From Chromatiales bacterium (ex Bugula neritina AB1) (GTDB taxonomy: Bacteria; Pseudomonadota; Gammaproteobacteria; Granulosicoccales; Granulosicoccaceae), in the NCBI GenBank assembly GCA_001730015.1, contig MDLA01000142.1, positions 62,001 to 126,000 on the forward strand: DNA of 64,000 nucleotides. Direction: 5' to 3'. Made by a program: the position numbers and the translations under genes. The first letter of the stretch is position 1; each line of letters starts with the position of its first letter. Below the pieces are notes generated by a model. That model had not been told where the DNA came from. It worked only from the letters and a program-made list of their open reading frames with translations, and made no database searches. Shown here piece after piece: positions 33,470 to 42,605 of the stretch.

Positions 33470-35677
33470 CTAGGCGAATGTAATGCCGCTGCTGGTCATT
33501 GGCAGTCTGGTGACACGCTTGCCGGTTGCCGCGTAGATTGCATTGGCTAATGCCGGGCCGGCTGGTGGCAGACCGGGCTCGCCTACGCCGGTGGGTGCTT
33601 TGTCGGATTCAACAATATGAACTTCTATATCCGGCATGTCTGTTATGCGTAACGGCTCATACTGAGGGAAGTTTCCCTGTTCTACCACGCCCTTGTTCAT
33701 GGTGATCTCATTTCGCATCACCGCACCCAGACCATATCCTATGCTGCCTTCCATTTGCGCCCGAATGACATCGGGATTAACGGCAATTCCGCAATCAACG
33801 GCGCAGGTGACCTTGTCTATAGAGATCGCGCCACTGGCGTCAGTAGAGACATCAGTTACCTGTGCGACATAGGTATCGAAGGATTTGTGCACGGCAATGC
33901 CGCGCCCTTTGCCTTCAACCGATTTACCATCCCAGCCGGCTTTCTCTGCTGCAAGCTTCAGCACCCCGGCAAAACGGGCCTGGTTTTCGTCGCTTTCGTC
34001 CAGGTGAGCAAGACGAAATTCCACCGGGTCCTTGTCTGCCGCTTCGGCAGCCATATCCATTAGAACTTCCATGGTGTAGCCTGACTGGCTGTGTCCTACT
34101 GAACGCCACCATAATACCGGCATACTGGATTCATAGTCGGTTAGCCCGAGCGACATAGGGATCTGATAGGGAGTGTCGACAATTCCCTCTACAGAAAAAT
34201 GATCAATGCCGTTGTGCACAGCTATGCTTTCCATGGGGCCGCCTTTGAATATAGACTGGGCGACCGATCGGTGTCCCCAGGCTGAGATTTTACCGTCGTC
34301 TCCAATGCCTATATGCGCGCGTTGAGCAAACATCGGGCGATAGTACCCGCCTGCCAGATCATCTTCGCGCGTCCAGACCAGCTTCACTGCCTGCTTACCA
34401 CCCAATGCTACAAAGGCCAGAACCGCTTGCACGTGGTAGTCTGAATTGCCGTTGGCTCGTCTGCCGAATGAACCGCCTGCATAATAAGTTATGATTTCAA
34501 CTTTTTCCGGTGGTACCTGTGCGATAGCGGCCAGAGTCGGGTGGGTAATCATTGGAAACTGGCAACCGTCATGTAAGCGAATACCACCGTCTTCAGTTGG
34601 CTCAATGACGCAGTTGAGCGGTTCCATCGGGGCGTGTGCGAGCAACGGAAAATGAAAATCTGCCGAAACGGATCTGGCTGCCGCTTTTGCGGTCGCCTCG
34701 GTATCTGCTAAATCTGCTTTACCGGTCGCATCATAGGTTGGTTCAGCGTTGAGTTTGGCAGTGTAGTCGCTGAGCATTTCTGCCGAACCCCGGGTTTCTG
34801 CTGCAGAATTATCCCATACAGCGGTTACTGCTCGCCTGGCTTTTATAGAAGCCCAGGTGGATTTAGCATAAATAGCTACGCCGGATTGATCCGGCAATGC
34901 TCTGGCGTCAACAAAGCCATTAACCTGTGCGGCATTTTCTATAGAAAAGCTGGTTAATGTGCCGCCGAATAGTGGAGAGCGTAGTATCGTGACATAGAGC
35001 ATGTCCGGTACCGTCACATCCATTGCAAAAGTGGCTTTGCCGGTAGTTTTGGCGACGCTATCTTTGCGTGGCAGCTTGTTATTGCCGATAAGTCTGAAGC
35101 TGCCTGGATCTTTAAGTACAGGTTTTTCAGGGGCTGCCAGTTTAGCTGCCTGAATGACAAACTCACTGATCGGGGCAGATTCAGATTCGCCGCTTTTGAG
35201 TATTCCGTCTGTTAAGGTGACATCTGATGCGGCAACTCCCCATTTGTCTGCAGCGGCGCGTATCAGCATGTCACGAGCAGCTGCCCCGGCTTGCCGATAC
35301 TGTAAAAAGGAATTGGCCATAGCTGTAGAACCACCCGTACCCTGGCCTCCGAATGCCAGGTTTTTATAATTATCATGTGACGGTGCAAACTCCACCTCGA
35401 CCTGATCCCAGGGCACGTCGAGCTCTTCTGCTATAAGTGTTGTCAGGCCGGTGGTTGTACCTTGCCCCATTTCAAAATGCTTGATAACCGCTGTGACGGT
35501 GCCATTGGGGCTGATTTTGACAAACGGATTGAAACCGACCGGGTTTGCGGCGGTGCTATCCATTGATGCTGCCAGAACCCCGGTGGCGTTGAACCCGACA
35601 ACCATGGAGCCGCTGAGTGCGGCCGCGCTTTTTAGAAAGGTGCGTCTGTTCATTGATGTGTTTTTAGTTGCGTCCAT
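33470..35677 (-). CDS. Molybdenum hydroxylase large subunit, IorB-like (aldehyde/isoquinoline oxidoreductase beta)
   Basis: 735 residues. An N-terminal twin-arginine signal (NRRTFLKSAAALSGSMVVGF) indicates export of the folded enzyme. The molybdopterin-binding core follows IorB: VKHFEMGQGTTTGL near residue 64, YYAGGSFGRRANGNSDYH near 405, WWRSVGHSQSGY near 535, and the active-site glutamate in GVGEPGLPPAGPALAN near 708. It pairs with the 2Fe-2S subunit at 35680, whose stop is two bases before this ATG. Family enzymes oxidise N-heterocycles or aldehydes with water. Substrate not deducible; a cytochrome acceptor is usual. Confidence 0.9.
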   Translation of the reverse strand: MDATKNTSMNRRTFLKSAAALSGSMVVGFNATGVLAASMDSTAANPVGFNPFVKISPNGTVTAVIKHFEMGQGTTTGLTTLIAEELDVPWDQVEVEFAPSHDNYKNLAFGGQGTGGSTAMANSFLQYRQAGAAARDMLIRAAADKWGVAASDVTLTDGILKSGESESAPISEFVIQAAKLAAPEKPVLKDPGSFRLIGNNKLPRKDSVAKTTGKATFAMDVTVPDMLYVTILRSPLFGGTLTSFSIENAAQVNGFVDARALPDQSGVAIYAKSTWASIKARRAVTAVWDNSAAETRGSAEMLSDYTAKLNAEPTYDATGKADLADTEATAKAAARSVSADFHFPLLAHAPMEPLNCVIEPTEDGGIRLHDGCQFPMITHPTLAAIAQVPPEKVEIITYYAGGSFGRRANGNSDYHVQAVLAFVALGGKQAVKLVWTREDDLAGGYYRPMFAQRAHIGIGDDGKISAWGHRSVAQSIFKGGPMESIAVHNGIDHFSVEGIVDTPYQIPMSLGLTDYESSMPVLWWRSVGHSQSGYTMEVLMDMAAEAADKDPVEFRLAHLDESDENQARFAGVLKLAAEKAGWDGKSVEGKGRGIAVHKSFDTYVAQVTDVSTDASGAISIDKVTCAVDCGIAVNPDVIRAQMEGSIGYGLGAVMRNEITMNKGVVEQGNFPQYEPLRITDMPDIEVHIVESDKAPTGVGEPGLPPAGPALANAIYAATGKRVTRLPMTSSGITFA

Positions 35678-35679
35678 GA

Positions 35680-36141
35680 CTAGCCCTCGAGTATGTCAGA
35701 TGCGCGGTGTATGGCTGCGCGAATACGATGATACGTAGCGCAACGACAGGCGTTGCCGGCCATGTAGCTGTCGATATCTTCATCGCTGGGTTTTGCGTTG
35801 CTGGATAATAGCCCTGCCGCTGACATAATCTGTCCGGACTGGCAGTAGCCGCACTGAACAACATCAAGCTCCTGCCATGCAGTCTGCACCGCCCTGGCCT
35901 GGGGAGTGTCTATTACATCGATGGTAGTGACTTCCTGCTCGCCTACCGCACTGACAGGCGTGACGCATGAGCGCTGTGGCTGCCCGTTAATATGCACGGT
36001 GCAGGCGCCACATGAAGCAACTCCACAGCCGAACTTGGTGCCGGTGAGGTTAAGTTCATCGCGGATTACCCATAATAGAGGAGTGTCCGCATCCGCGCTT
36101 ACCTCACGGGTTTCCCCGTTAATTTTTAACGTAATTGACAT
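35680..36141 (-). CDS. 2Fe-2S subunit of molybdenum hydroxylase, IorA-like
   Basis: 153 residues with two iron-sulfur clusters: the plant-type cluster [12 protein letters not shown] near residue 40 and the helical-bundle cluster QCGYCQSGQ plus [10 protein letters not shown] near 97 and 130. No signal peptide of its own, so it would be carried across the membrane with the Tat-bearing large subunit. It transfers electrons from molybdenum to the acceptor. First gene of the operon, tightly followed by the large subunit. Confidence 0.92.
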   Translation of the reverse strand: MSITLKINGETREVSADADTPLLWVIRDELNLTGTKFGCGVASCGACTVHINGQPQRSCVTPVSAVGEQEVTTIDVIDTPQARAVQTAWQELDVVQCGYCQSGQIMSAAGLLSSNAKPSDEDIDSYMAGNACRCATYHRIRAAIHRASDILEG

Positions 36142-36451
36142 ATTGATCTCTTGGTGAAAAGACGGTGAATATGAAGTTTGACTGCTGGTGATTGCTACGG
36201 TAGACGTAAATAAAATACGAAATATAAACGAAAATTAATTATAAGAAGATAGCTTGTGTTATGCAAGTTAGATCGTGGCGGCTAAGGTGCTGGGAGTTCC
36301 GTCGGGGTAAAATTACCGGGACACCATCGCGGAAAAGGTCCATGCTTTATTGCAGTTCAGGGAATTCTATGTTTTTGAAAATGTAGATAAGAATCAGTCT
36401 GCAGTCAGGCTGAACAGGGGAAAAGTCGCATAATCCAGGGAGATATATGAA
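36142..36451. other. Divergent intergenic region
   Basis: No gene seen. An AT-rich stretch at about 36200-36250 upstream of the IorA-like gene probably holds its promoter; the right half leads into the diheme protein gene with GGGAGATAT just before its start. Confidence 0.4.
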
Positions 36452-37546
36452 ATGCGTGTTACAGTCGGGATGTTCTTTTATTCGTTAACTATTTATTGTT
36501 CACTTTTTCTTTTAACTAATCAGGCATGGGCGCAAAATGAGGCAGCGCAGTGCGATAGTGTGATACCCGTTTCCGTTCCAGCTTTTAGTTGCTCCGATGG
36601 TCTGGTGGTGCCGAAGGTTGTGGATCGGATGGGGCATTGTGAAAAACCGGAAGATCTATACACCACCTGCCGCAAGTACAGTACGCTGGGAAAGCTCGCG
36701 GAAAACAATAAAAAGGATGTTCAGATTCGTTTTTCCTGTCGCCGGGCAAAACTGGACGATGCAACTAGTCCGTTTCACGACATTGCGGTTATTCAACACA
36801 ATGAAAAAACCGGTGCGACCTGTTTTTACCAGTATCTGGGGAGTCACTCCGGGGAGAACCTGCCGGCGCCGAATTCGGCAGCTGGAAAGAACTTCTGGAA
36901 TCAACCGGTAGATTACTGCTCCAGTTGCCATACCAATGGTCCTTTTATCCGATCACCCGATTACTGGCAAGTGGTGGACGCCCACAGCGATCATATTCTG
37001 CCCAGTGTTTATTCAATTAAAAAGTACACACTGGCTAACACCACACCCTATCAGGTATATGATGTCTACAAAAAGGGCAATGCCTGTGTCAGTTGTCATA
37101 ACGTCGGTGCGTATAAAACAAGTGAAGGCAGCCAGCTGCAAATTGGTAGAGTGAACAAATTGGCTGCAGGTCAGGTTCACTCATTGAGTGGTGGGAATAG
37201 TCCGACTGTTAGTGGCTACGATGATTTCATGGCCGATTATGCGGGTGGCCGTGAAAATGCGGTTAAGGCCCTTGAGGATCTCGAAGGATGTCTAGGCTCA
37301 ACGAGCACGGACTGCGGGGTTGTAAGTACGGAAAGATCTTCTGTTTGTGCAAATGAACCGCTAGGCACTCAATGTTACTGGATGGAAAATTCCAGCGGTA
37401 ACTACTGCTGGGTTAAGTCTCCTTCCGGGGTGGGTGATATAAACAGTTGCAAGGCACTTGATTCCTGTAACGGAGGCGGGGGTGCTTCAGGGGGTGGTTG
37501 CTATAAATGGGCTGAGTGTCCTAATTGCAATCGATTTCCATGGTGA
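36452..37546 (+). CDS. Secreted diheme c-type cytochrome-like protein, cysteine-rich
   Basis: 364 residues. A signal peptide ends QAWA (about residue 27). Two heme c sites are visible, CSSCH at 156-160 and CVSCH at 212-216, the first followed by TNGPFIRSP, a motif seen in other secreted multiheme proteins. A further roughly 15 cysteines are outside the heme motifs, several in a C-terminal block (CANEPLGTQCYW, CWVKSP, CKALDSC, then glycine-rich, then CYKWAECPNC). So it probably combines heme electron transfer with a disulfide-stabilised binding tail. It might accept electrons from the periplasmic IorAB-like enzyme encoded divergently; that is inference. Confidence 0.8.
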   Translation: MRVTVGMFFYSLTIYCSLFLLTNQAWAQNEAAQCDSVIPVSVPAFSCSDGLVVPKVVDRMGHCEKPEDLYTTCRKYSTLGKLAENNKKDVQIRFSCRRAKLDDATSPFHDIAVIQHNEKTGATCFYQYLGSHSGENLPAPNSAAGKNFWNQPVDYCSSCHTNGPFIRSPDYWQVVDAHSDHILPSVYSIKKYTLANTTPYQVYDVYKKGNACVSCHNVGAYKTSEGSQLQIGRVNKLAAGQVHSLSGGNSPTVSGYDDFMADYAGGRENAVKALEDLEGCLGSTSTDCGVVSTERSSVCANEPLGTQCYWMENSSGNYCWVKSPSGVGDINSCKALDSCNGGGGASGGGCYKWAECPNCNRFPW

Positions 37547-37584
37547 GCCTGACGGCTATCTGAAGGATAGCCGGTAGCAGAAGT

Positions 37585-37619
37585 ATTCAGCCGTGTCTCA
37601 ATTTCTGGCGCGGCTGAAT
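37585..37619. terminator. Hairpins after the diheme gene
   Basis: ATTCAGCCG pairs with CGGCTGAAT over a 17-base loop; a smaller hairpin, GGCTATC/GATAGCC, lies just before it at about 37553-37572. Neither has a T tract, so termination by these is only possible. Confidence 0.4.
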
Positions 37620-37827
37620 GCATTCCGGCATTCTAAAATCCGATATATATAGAATGATGGACAAATTGAAATGAGTGGGTTCAGAGCAATGTAGCCAGTA
37701 CTTAAATTAGCACACCGAAAATATTGTTTCTAAACTGAATTATTAGCGATAGCCCGCTTTACTTCGCGGCTTGGGGTCAGTATTGTAAAAATTGGTGTTA
37801 ATTTAACTCGGGAATTAAGTGGGCAGA

Positions 37828-38310
37828 ATGATTAAGTGCGGCATCAATTGTTGGCTTGGAATCACGTTATTCCTGGTGGTGTCGATTGGTGCGGGGTGTT
37901 CGACAAAAATTACCAAAGAATTAAGGGATACAACCGGGAAATTCGATGGTAGCTGGACTGGTGAGTTCTATGCGGCTTCCAGTCCGCAAACTGTTCAGAA
38001 TTGGATATTCAAGTGTCGTGATTTTTCGCAGAAAGCACCTGTAACTGTTGCTGACGGGATCGTCACGGTTAATTTTCAGGGGAAAAAATTCAGGGCCTAT
38101 ATTAATGACCAGGGAGTCTTCAGGATCAGTGTCGATGCCGGAAGGGTCAGTGCCAGTTCGGCATCTGATGTAACTCTTACTAACCCGAACGTTAGAGTGA
38201 TTATTAGCGGGAATCTAAGCAACACGCCCGCCACCGGGCAATTGCTGATTGGTTTCGCGGAAGTCGGGTTTAACGGTTGTACCTCAAAAATCGAGTACAC
38301 AAGAGCCTAG
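37828..38310 (+). CDS. Small lipoprotein, unknown function
   Basis: 160 residues from ATG 37828. The signal peptide ends in a lipobox-like GAGC with cysteine at 24. The mature part, FDGSWTGEFYA then PVTVADGIVTV and FNGCTSKIEYT, alternates hydrophobic and polar residues as in a small beta-barrel or lipocalin-like domain, with two cysteines that could pair. I do not recognise the family. The first base of a 162-bp repeat element coincides with the last base of its stop codon. Confidence 0.65.
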   Translation: MIKCGINCWLGITLFLVVSIGAGCSTKITKELRDTTGKFDGSWTGEFYAASSPQTVQNWIFKCRDFSQKAPVTVADGIVTVNFQGKKFRAYINDQGVFRISVDAGRVSASSASDVTLTNPNVRVIISGNLSNTPATGQLLIGFAEVGFNGCTSKIEYTRA

Positions 38311-38471
38311 GAGCCTGTTCGAGAATCAGGATCTACTGCGGACGCGATCTTTTGGCCAGCTATTCAGATTGATATTCATTAAATATGAGTAACTATACGC
38401 CAGAATCAATCAAAAACATCTGACTCAAAACCTTACATCCGCGCTATGACCCCCTTTCTCGGGCAGCCACC
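38310..38471 (-). repeat. Nested inverted-repeat element, subfamily 2, copy A
   Basis: 162 bp beginning GGAGCCTGTTCGAGAAT and ending TTTCTCGGGCAGCCACC. It aligns along its whole length with the reverse complement of 45381-45541 (shared GGCCAG, AATATGA, TAACTAT, CATCTGACTCA). The inner hairpin arms are GATTGATATTC and GAATCAATC. Its outer repeats are more eroded than in copy B. Confidence 0.8.
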
Positions 38472-38715
38472 GGGTGGGCTGTAACCTTCGAAGTCGAAGT
38501 AAGAGAGGTTGTCATGTGGATCGCCCGTACTAGCGACAGTAACCCGAGCCGGCAACAACAACCAGGAGAAGCGTAGCTCGCTGGAAGTGGGCTACCCCAA
38601 TCAAGAGTCATGGCGCTCTGTCAGGGCGAATGCTAAACATCACGTAATGCCAGTTCGACGTTTGGATCGTTGGTATCGCTTAAGGGTTAATTGGTAGTTG
38701 GGCCCGCCCTCCGTT
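38472..38715. other. Intergenic stretch between the repeat and the NTPase unit
   Basis: A 62-codon plus-strand frame (38509-38697) is present but has no recognisable domain and a codon pattern unlike a real gene. The sequence may be the relic of an older insertion; I cannot identify it. Confidence 0.3.
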
Positions 38716-39153
38716 CTACAATGTATAGATCCCGTGATTAGCAAGGTGGATACAGTACAGTGTCCTGGGTTTATTCTGTAATTTGAATTTAATTGTGTAG
38801 AATTTTGGAAGTCTCGTTTTGCTGACGCTCGGGCAAGGCCCAACCATGATGGATTGAAAGTCAGCGCATTTGATTGTTACAGGGGCACTATGCCGCAGCA
38901 GAAGTGATTTGAAAAGCAGGTTTTCAGATACCGTAATATCGCTGATAATGCAATCATTGTAGAAGTTGCGTATGTGTAGTATCAAGCCTCTCTTTTGGGT
39001 ATTTGGCTGACCCACGTCTCGTTTTACTTGAACGGTATCCTCGCTCAAAGAGAGTAGTGGTGCAACTTTGAATTGCCGAAGGTAGGTGAGCAATGCGAGC
39101 CCAAGACTGATCATTGCAATTGCGATTGTTATCAAGTCGATTGTAGTGATCAT
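38716..39153 (-). CDS. Single-span membrane protein, partner of the adjacent P-loop NTPase
   Basis: 145 residues. One N-terminal membrane helix (about 5-25, ITIAIAMISLGLALLTYL) is followed by a basic, mostly cytoplasmic domain with beta-like segments (GLILHIRNFYNDCIISDITV, then FYTIKFKLQN). Its ATG overlaps the NTPase stop (TAATG), so the two are translated together. AT-rich like its partner. I recognise no family. By analogy with two-gene defence modules, a NTPase sensor with a membrane effector is possible, but nothing in the sequence proves it. Confidence 0.6.
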   Translation of the reverse strand: MITTIDLITIAIAMISLGLALLTYLRQFKVAPLLSLSEDTVQVKRDVGQPNTQKRGLILHIRNFYNDCIISDITVSENLLFKSLLLRHSAPVTIKCADFQSIMVGPCPSVSKTRLPKFYTIKFKLQNKPRTLYCIHLANHGIYTL

Positions 39154-41147
39154 TAAAGCAGACCGATCGTATTTGAGATGCCACCTCGTAGCTGTTCCTC
39201 GAGATTGTTAATTTTATTCCGTCTGCTTTGAATTTCGATTGATAATATTGTGTGCTCGTTTTCGCCTTCCATCATTAGCGTATGTACTGATTTTTCGATG
39301 CCGTCTAGTATCTTGGTGCTGATCAGTGTGTCGCCAAAGTATCGAATATAGGTAAATGCTGTGTCTTTTTCTATTGATAGTTCTATCCACGATTGCTCAA
39401 CTTCAAGGATAGACTGATGGAAATCAAGCAGGGCGTGGAATAGGTTATCTAATCTCAGTTTAACGGTGGCAATTTTCCCGTAAGTTTGTATCTGCTCGGT
39501 GCTGATATAGGTTGCATCTCTGCAGAGTTCAAGGTACACAGATGTGCGAGCCAGTAGATTCCAGAGTGTAATGGCTCTAGGCAAAATTGAAATCTCCTGA
39601 GTTCTTTCCCGTTCATCTTCACTATTTATACTTTCCTGTTCTATTAATCCGTTTGCTCCCATGAAGTGAATGCACTCGTCGAACATATCGCTGAAATTAA
39701 AACCTATAAAAATTGAAGACATATCCGCCTGCAGTGTCGCCTTGTCTTGTGGCAGGCAGGTGTCTCTGTGGTGGCTGCGATAAACAAGGAAATATTTGAT
39801 AATGTAAATGATAAGCAGATCTTTGGATTTATTCGACTTGGAATTTTCGAATAAATTTACAATGCACCTCGATTCTCCATCAAATATGTCGGAATTTTTA
39901 AGCGCTATCGCGCGAATTATTGCTGCTTCAGTTGTGTTATAGGATTCCTCTCTAACTTTGAATGCCCCGGGGGTAGATTCGATCCTTTCTCGTTCAAACC
40001 ATTTGGAGTTTCTGAGGATGTCTGTTATGCAAATCATTACATCACGCATGTTGTAGTTTTTTAGAGCAACTAACATATTGCCATGGCGATTATCCAGTTT
40101 TTCAACGATTGTCAGGATGATTTTTTTGGCTTCCCTCCAGCTTTCAATGTCCGCTGCTATTGTATTGTCTGAGGCACTGAGGCGTCCTTCACCGAGCAGT
40201 TGGATGGTATCTCTTAATCTTGCGTTGAAGATATTAGCGATAGGTACCGGTCTTAAGAACTGAATATGTTTGTTAAAGCTATAGGCATTTCGCTGTTGGT
40301 CTTTGGATATTATCGAATGGGTAAGGGGGCGACAGGATATGAGAGTGTGAAGATTGAACCCTCTATGCTCGAAAGTAATGCCGAAGTTCATGAAGCATAC
40401 AAAAAAACCGCTGAGTCGAAGTAGAAATATTTTTTGATGTTCGTATTTTTTCGATTCAATATCGTCAACAACCATAATGACTTTGCTGATCCGTGCATGA
40501 GGATTTTTCTCATTGTGGACTTTAATGCAATATTTCAGGAATTCTGCATAATAGGCATACGGGCGGTTTTTAAGGAAATTTTCCATTGTTGTTTTTTCAT
40601 CAAGATCGAGCTCGATAGATTCATAATCTTCAAGTAAATCGGCGCGATGTGATTCAACAAATTGGTGGAAGTCTTTCGGGTTATACTCAAAGTCCTTGAT
40701 GTTGCGCAGTATAATTTTGCAAGTTCTTCGCAGCTTGTTGTAGATGAAGCGGCGGCAATTTTCATCGGTGTTTATTCCAACCCCGTTCAGGTAGAGTGGT
40801 ATAATTACCGAAGACTCGGCGGGAACAATATGTGGATTCTGCTGACCACCGAACCTCTTATGAATTTGGGTGGATTTGCCAATTCCTATGGGGCCGGTAA
40901 AAGAGACTATAGAATCGGTTAGGCCGTCGAACGCAGTTTTTAACTCATTTTCGATTTCAGCATTCTGGGCGTAAAAAAGCTCCCCTAACTGATGCTCGCG
41001 ATTAGGGTTGTGGGGTTGAGAGAGAAAATCGAAATAGGGTGCTAATCGTTTGTACATTACTGATTCAGTGCTATCTGGTGCGCTGGAAACACTCAGATTT
41101 ATGCGCGCACGTCTAACTGCACGTCTGTCACTTATTATCAAAGACAA
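39153..41147 (-). CDS. Large P-loop NTPase of unknown family (candidate defence or regulatory ATPase)
   Basis: 664 residues starting at TTG 41147, with GGGAGAAG just upstream; ATG at codon 31 is a weaker alternative. Walker A GPIGIGKST at 85-93, Walker B VIMVVDDIE at 223-231, and a following LISCRPLTHS at about 269-278, which fits an arginine-bearing sensor strand. The first 60 residues (PYFDFLSQPHNPNREHQLGELF) may form a small lead-in domain. The rest is helical, ending in a coiled-coil-like RRNKINNLEEQLRGG. Overall it resembles STAND or AAA-like NTPases, without clear homology. It is AT-rich and rare-codon rich compared with its neighbours, so probably acquired. Confidence 0.7.
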   Translation of the reverse strand: MSLIISDRRAVRRARINLSVSSAPDSTESVMYKRLAPYFDFLSQPHNPNREHQLGELFYAQNAEIENELKTAFDGLTDSIVSFTGPIGIGKSTQIHKRFGGQQNPHIVPAESSVIIPLYLNGVGINTDENCRRFIYNKLRRTCKIILRNIKDFEYNPKDFHQFVESHRADLLEDYESIELDLDEKTTMENFLKNRPYAYYAEFLKYCIKVHNEKNPHARISKVIMVVDDIESKKYEHQKIFLLRLSGFFVCFMNFGITFEHRGFNLHTLISCRPLTHSIISKDQQRNAYSFNKHIQFLRPVPIANIFNARLRDTIQLLGEGRLSASDNTIAADIESWREAKKIILTIVEKLDNRHGNMLVALKNYNMRDVMICITDILRNSKWFERERIESTPGAFKVREESYNTTEAAIIRAIALKNSDIFDGESRCIVNLFENSKSNKSKDLLIIYIIKYFLVYRSHHRDTCLPQDKATLQADMSSIFIGFNFSDMFDECIHFMGANGLIEQESINSEDERERTQEISILPRAITLWNLLARTSVYLELCRDATYISTEQIQTYGKIATVKLRLDNLFHALLDFHQSILEVEQSWIELSIEKDTAFTYIRYFGDTLISTKILDGIEKSVHTLMMEGENEHTILSIEIQSRRNKINNLEEQLRGGISNTIGLL

Positions 41148-41990
41148 TCTTACTTCTCCCTAATGGCTTGAATCTGTTGCATATTGCGCCCAGCTTAATA
41201 GGTTAGTTTTAAAATCTAAAATGGCAACTGGTTTGATGCATGGTTGTGTTGGCTTTGCAATTGATTCAATGTATTACTTACATTTATTCGTGATGCCTTC
41301 AAAATGGAAATTGATTATCTGATTGGCTGTGTTTTATTATCGGCTGCCGAAGTTGAGGTATCTGCGAAAATTGGTTTTACTAGGGGAGGTCCGAACTTTC
41401 ATGCTGGGTAGCGAACATTGTGTCGTCGGTTTTTCTTTAATAATGGCTATATCGCGTTTCTAATGCTCGATAGTACTGAACGCATTGTCTCCGATACCCT
41501 GCCGAACGGGTAGGGTTGAGCGTTTAACGGATGCCACCGGAGGTATTTCTCCTATTGGAATATGCTTTCGCCCGACAGATGGTGAAAGTTCCGATTGTCT
41601 GTTAGGCGACAGTTAGCTTGTCCGTTCACTACATGACCATACTGTCCGGACTAACTAACAGCACACTTGCATGTGGACGTTGCCAATAGTGATATGGCTG
41701 AGCCGATGTGGTTTTTCCTTTCATTTGGCAGTCAGCTTGATGAGGCATCAGGATAAAATCCACAGAATCTTGTTCATGCGAATTCAGTGGAGAATCTGAC
41801 ATCTGCGGATTTTGTAGCCCCACAGGGCGGAGAGATATGCGATGCAGCTGTGATGACATCGGGGTTGCCAGAACTGAATCTTTCAGCCGGTAGCAACCAT
41901 GTGGCTATTCTCAATTTTGATGACCGACGTCAGTCAGTAACACATGATCTGCGGCCAACACTGTTTTTTTAATGTTTATTGTTAGGCGTT
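41148..41990. other. Long AT-leaning non-coding stretch upstream of the NTPase unit
   Basis: 843 bases without a convincing gene. Small frames at 41629-41859 (minus) and 41787-41972 (plus) overlap each other and match nothing I recognise. A short dyad TACCC/GGGTA lies near 41497-41514. The part next to 41147 carries the NTPase ribosome site. It probably contains debris from insertions. Confidence 0.45.
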
Positions 41991-42397
41991 CTAATCCTTG
42001 GCACGGTAGTGTTCTGGTCCACATGCTATTTTCCATATATGCTCATCGGGATATGAAAAATCTCCTGAAATACTGCCCGAAGCAAGCTGTCCTTCTTTAA
42101 CAATTAATCCTGTTTTACTTTCTTTAGCAGCGCGGCTACCTGAGTTGAAGACGTGATATCGAGTGCGAGAGTAATGCTGGCAAAACCCTTTCCGACTGGT
42201 GATACTCCTTCATCATATGCCTGCTCTGACTTTGGGAATTAGGCCAGTTCGAAATCACAGATAACGAAAAATATTATCTCATTGGATTTATATTCGGTTC
42301 GGGTAAAATTAAGGACGTTTTCGAAAAAAGTGGCAGATATTTTTAAATTTGTAACCCGGAGAGTAATTACCGGGAGCTTTCTCTTGCAAAGTTTCAT
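41991..42397 (-). pseudogene. Decayed VOC-family (glyoxalase-like) gene
   Basis: Reading from ATG 42397, the frame gives a VOC N-terminus (ITLRVTNLKISATFFENVLNF, split, then EIIFFVICDFELA). A TAA at 42239-42241 interrupts it, after which the same frame continues FPKSEQAYDEGVSPVG and LALDITSSTQVAALLKKV. A +1 frame shift near 42105 leads on to a second half, ASGSISGDFSYPDEHIWKIA, the typical VOC C-terminus (G-F-x-D-P-D-G-H-x-W pattern), ending at TAG 41991. One stop and one frameshift in an otherwise well-kept family profile indicate a recently inactivated gene. Confidence 0.75.
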
Positions 42398-42605
42398 CTG
42401 TTGCTCGTGATGTTTTGGATTGCCGCTAACATGACCATGTTGAATCACTGCTAATCTTGCAGCTGGGCTGCACTATGCTGCAATTCAAGTGCTCAATACT
42501 CAGACCCGGAAAATATAGATATTAATGCAACACCGGCGTTGACAAATCCGGCGACGAGCGATCTATCTGAAATGGCACCGACCAGGGCCAGGCAAATCCG
42601 GTCTG

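Noticed and set aside
38509..38697. 62-codon plus-strand frame before the NTPase unit
   Set aside because: No recognisable domain; no ribosome site and codon use unlike nearby genes. I could not identify it as part of a known element.
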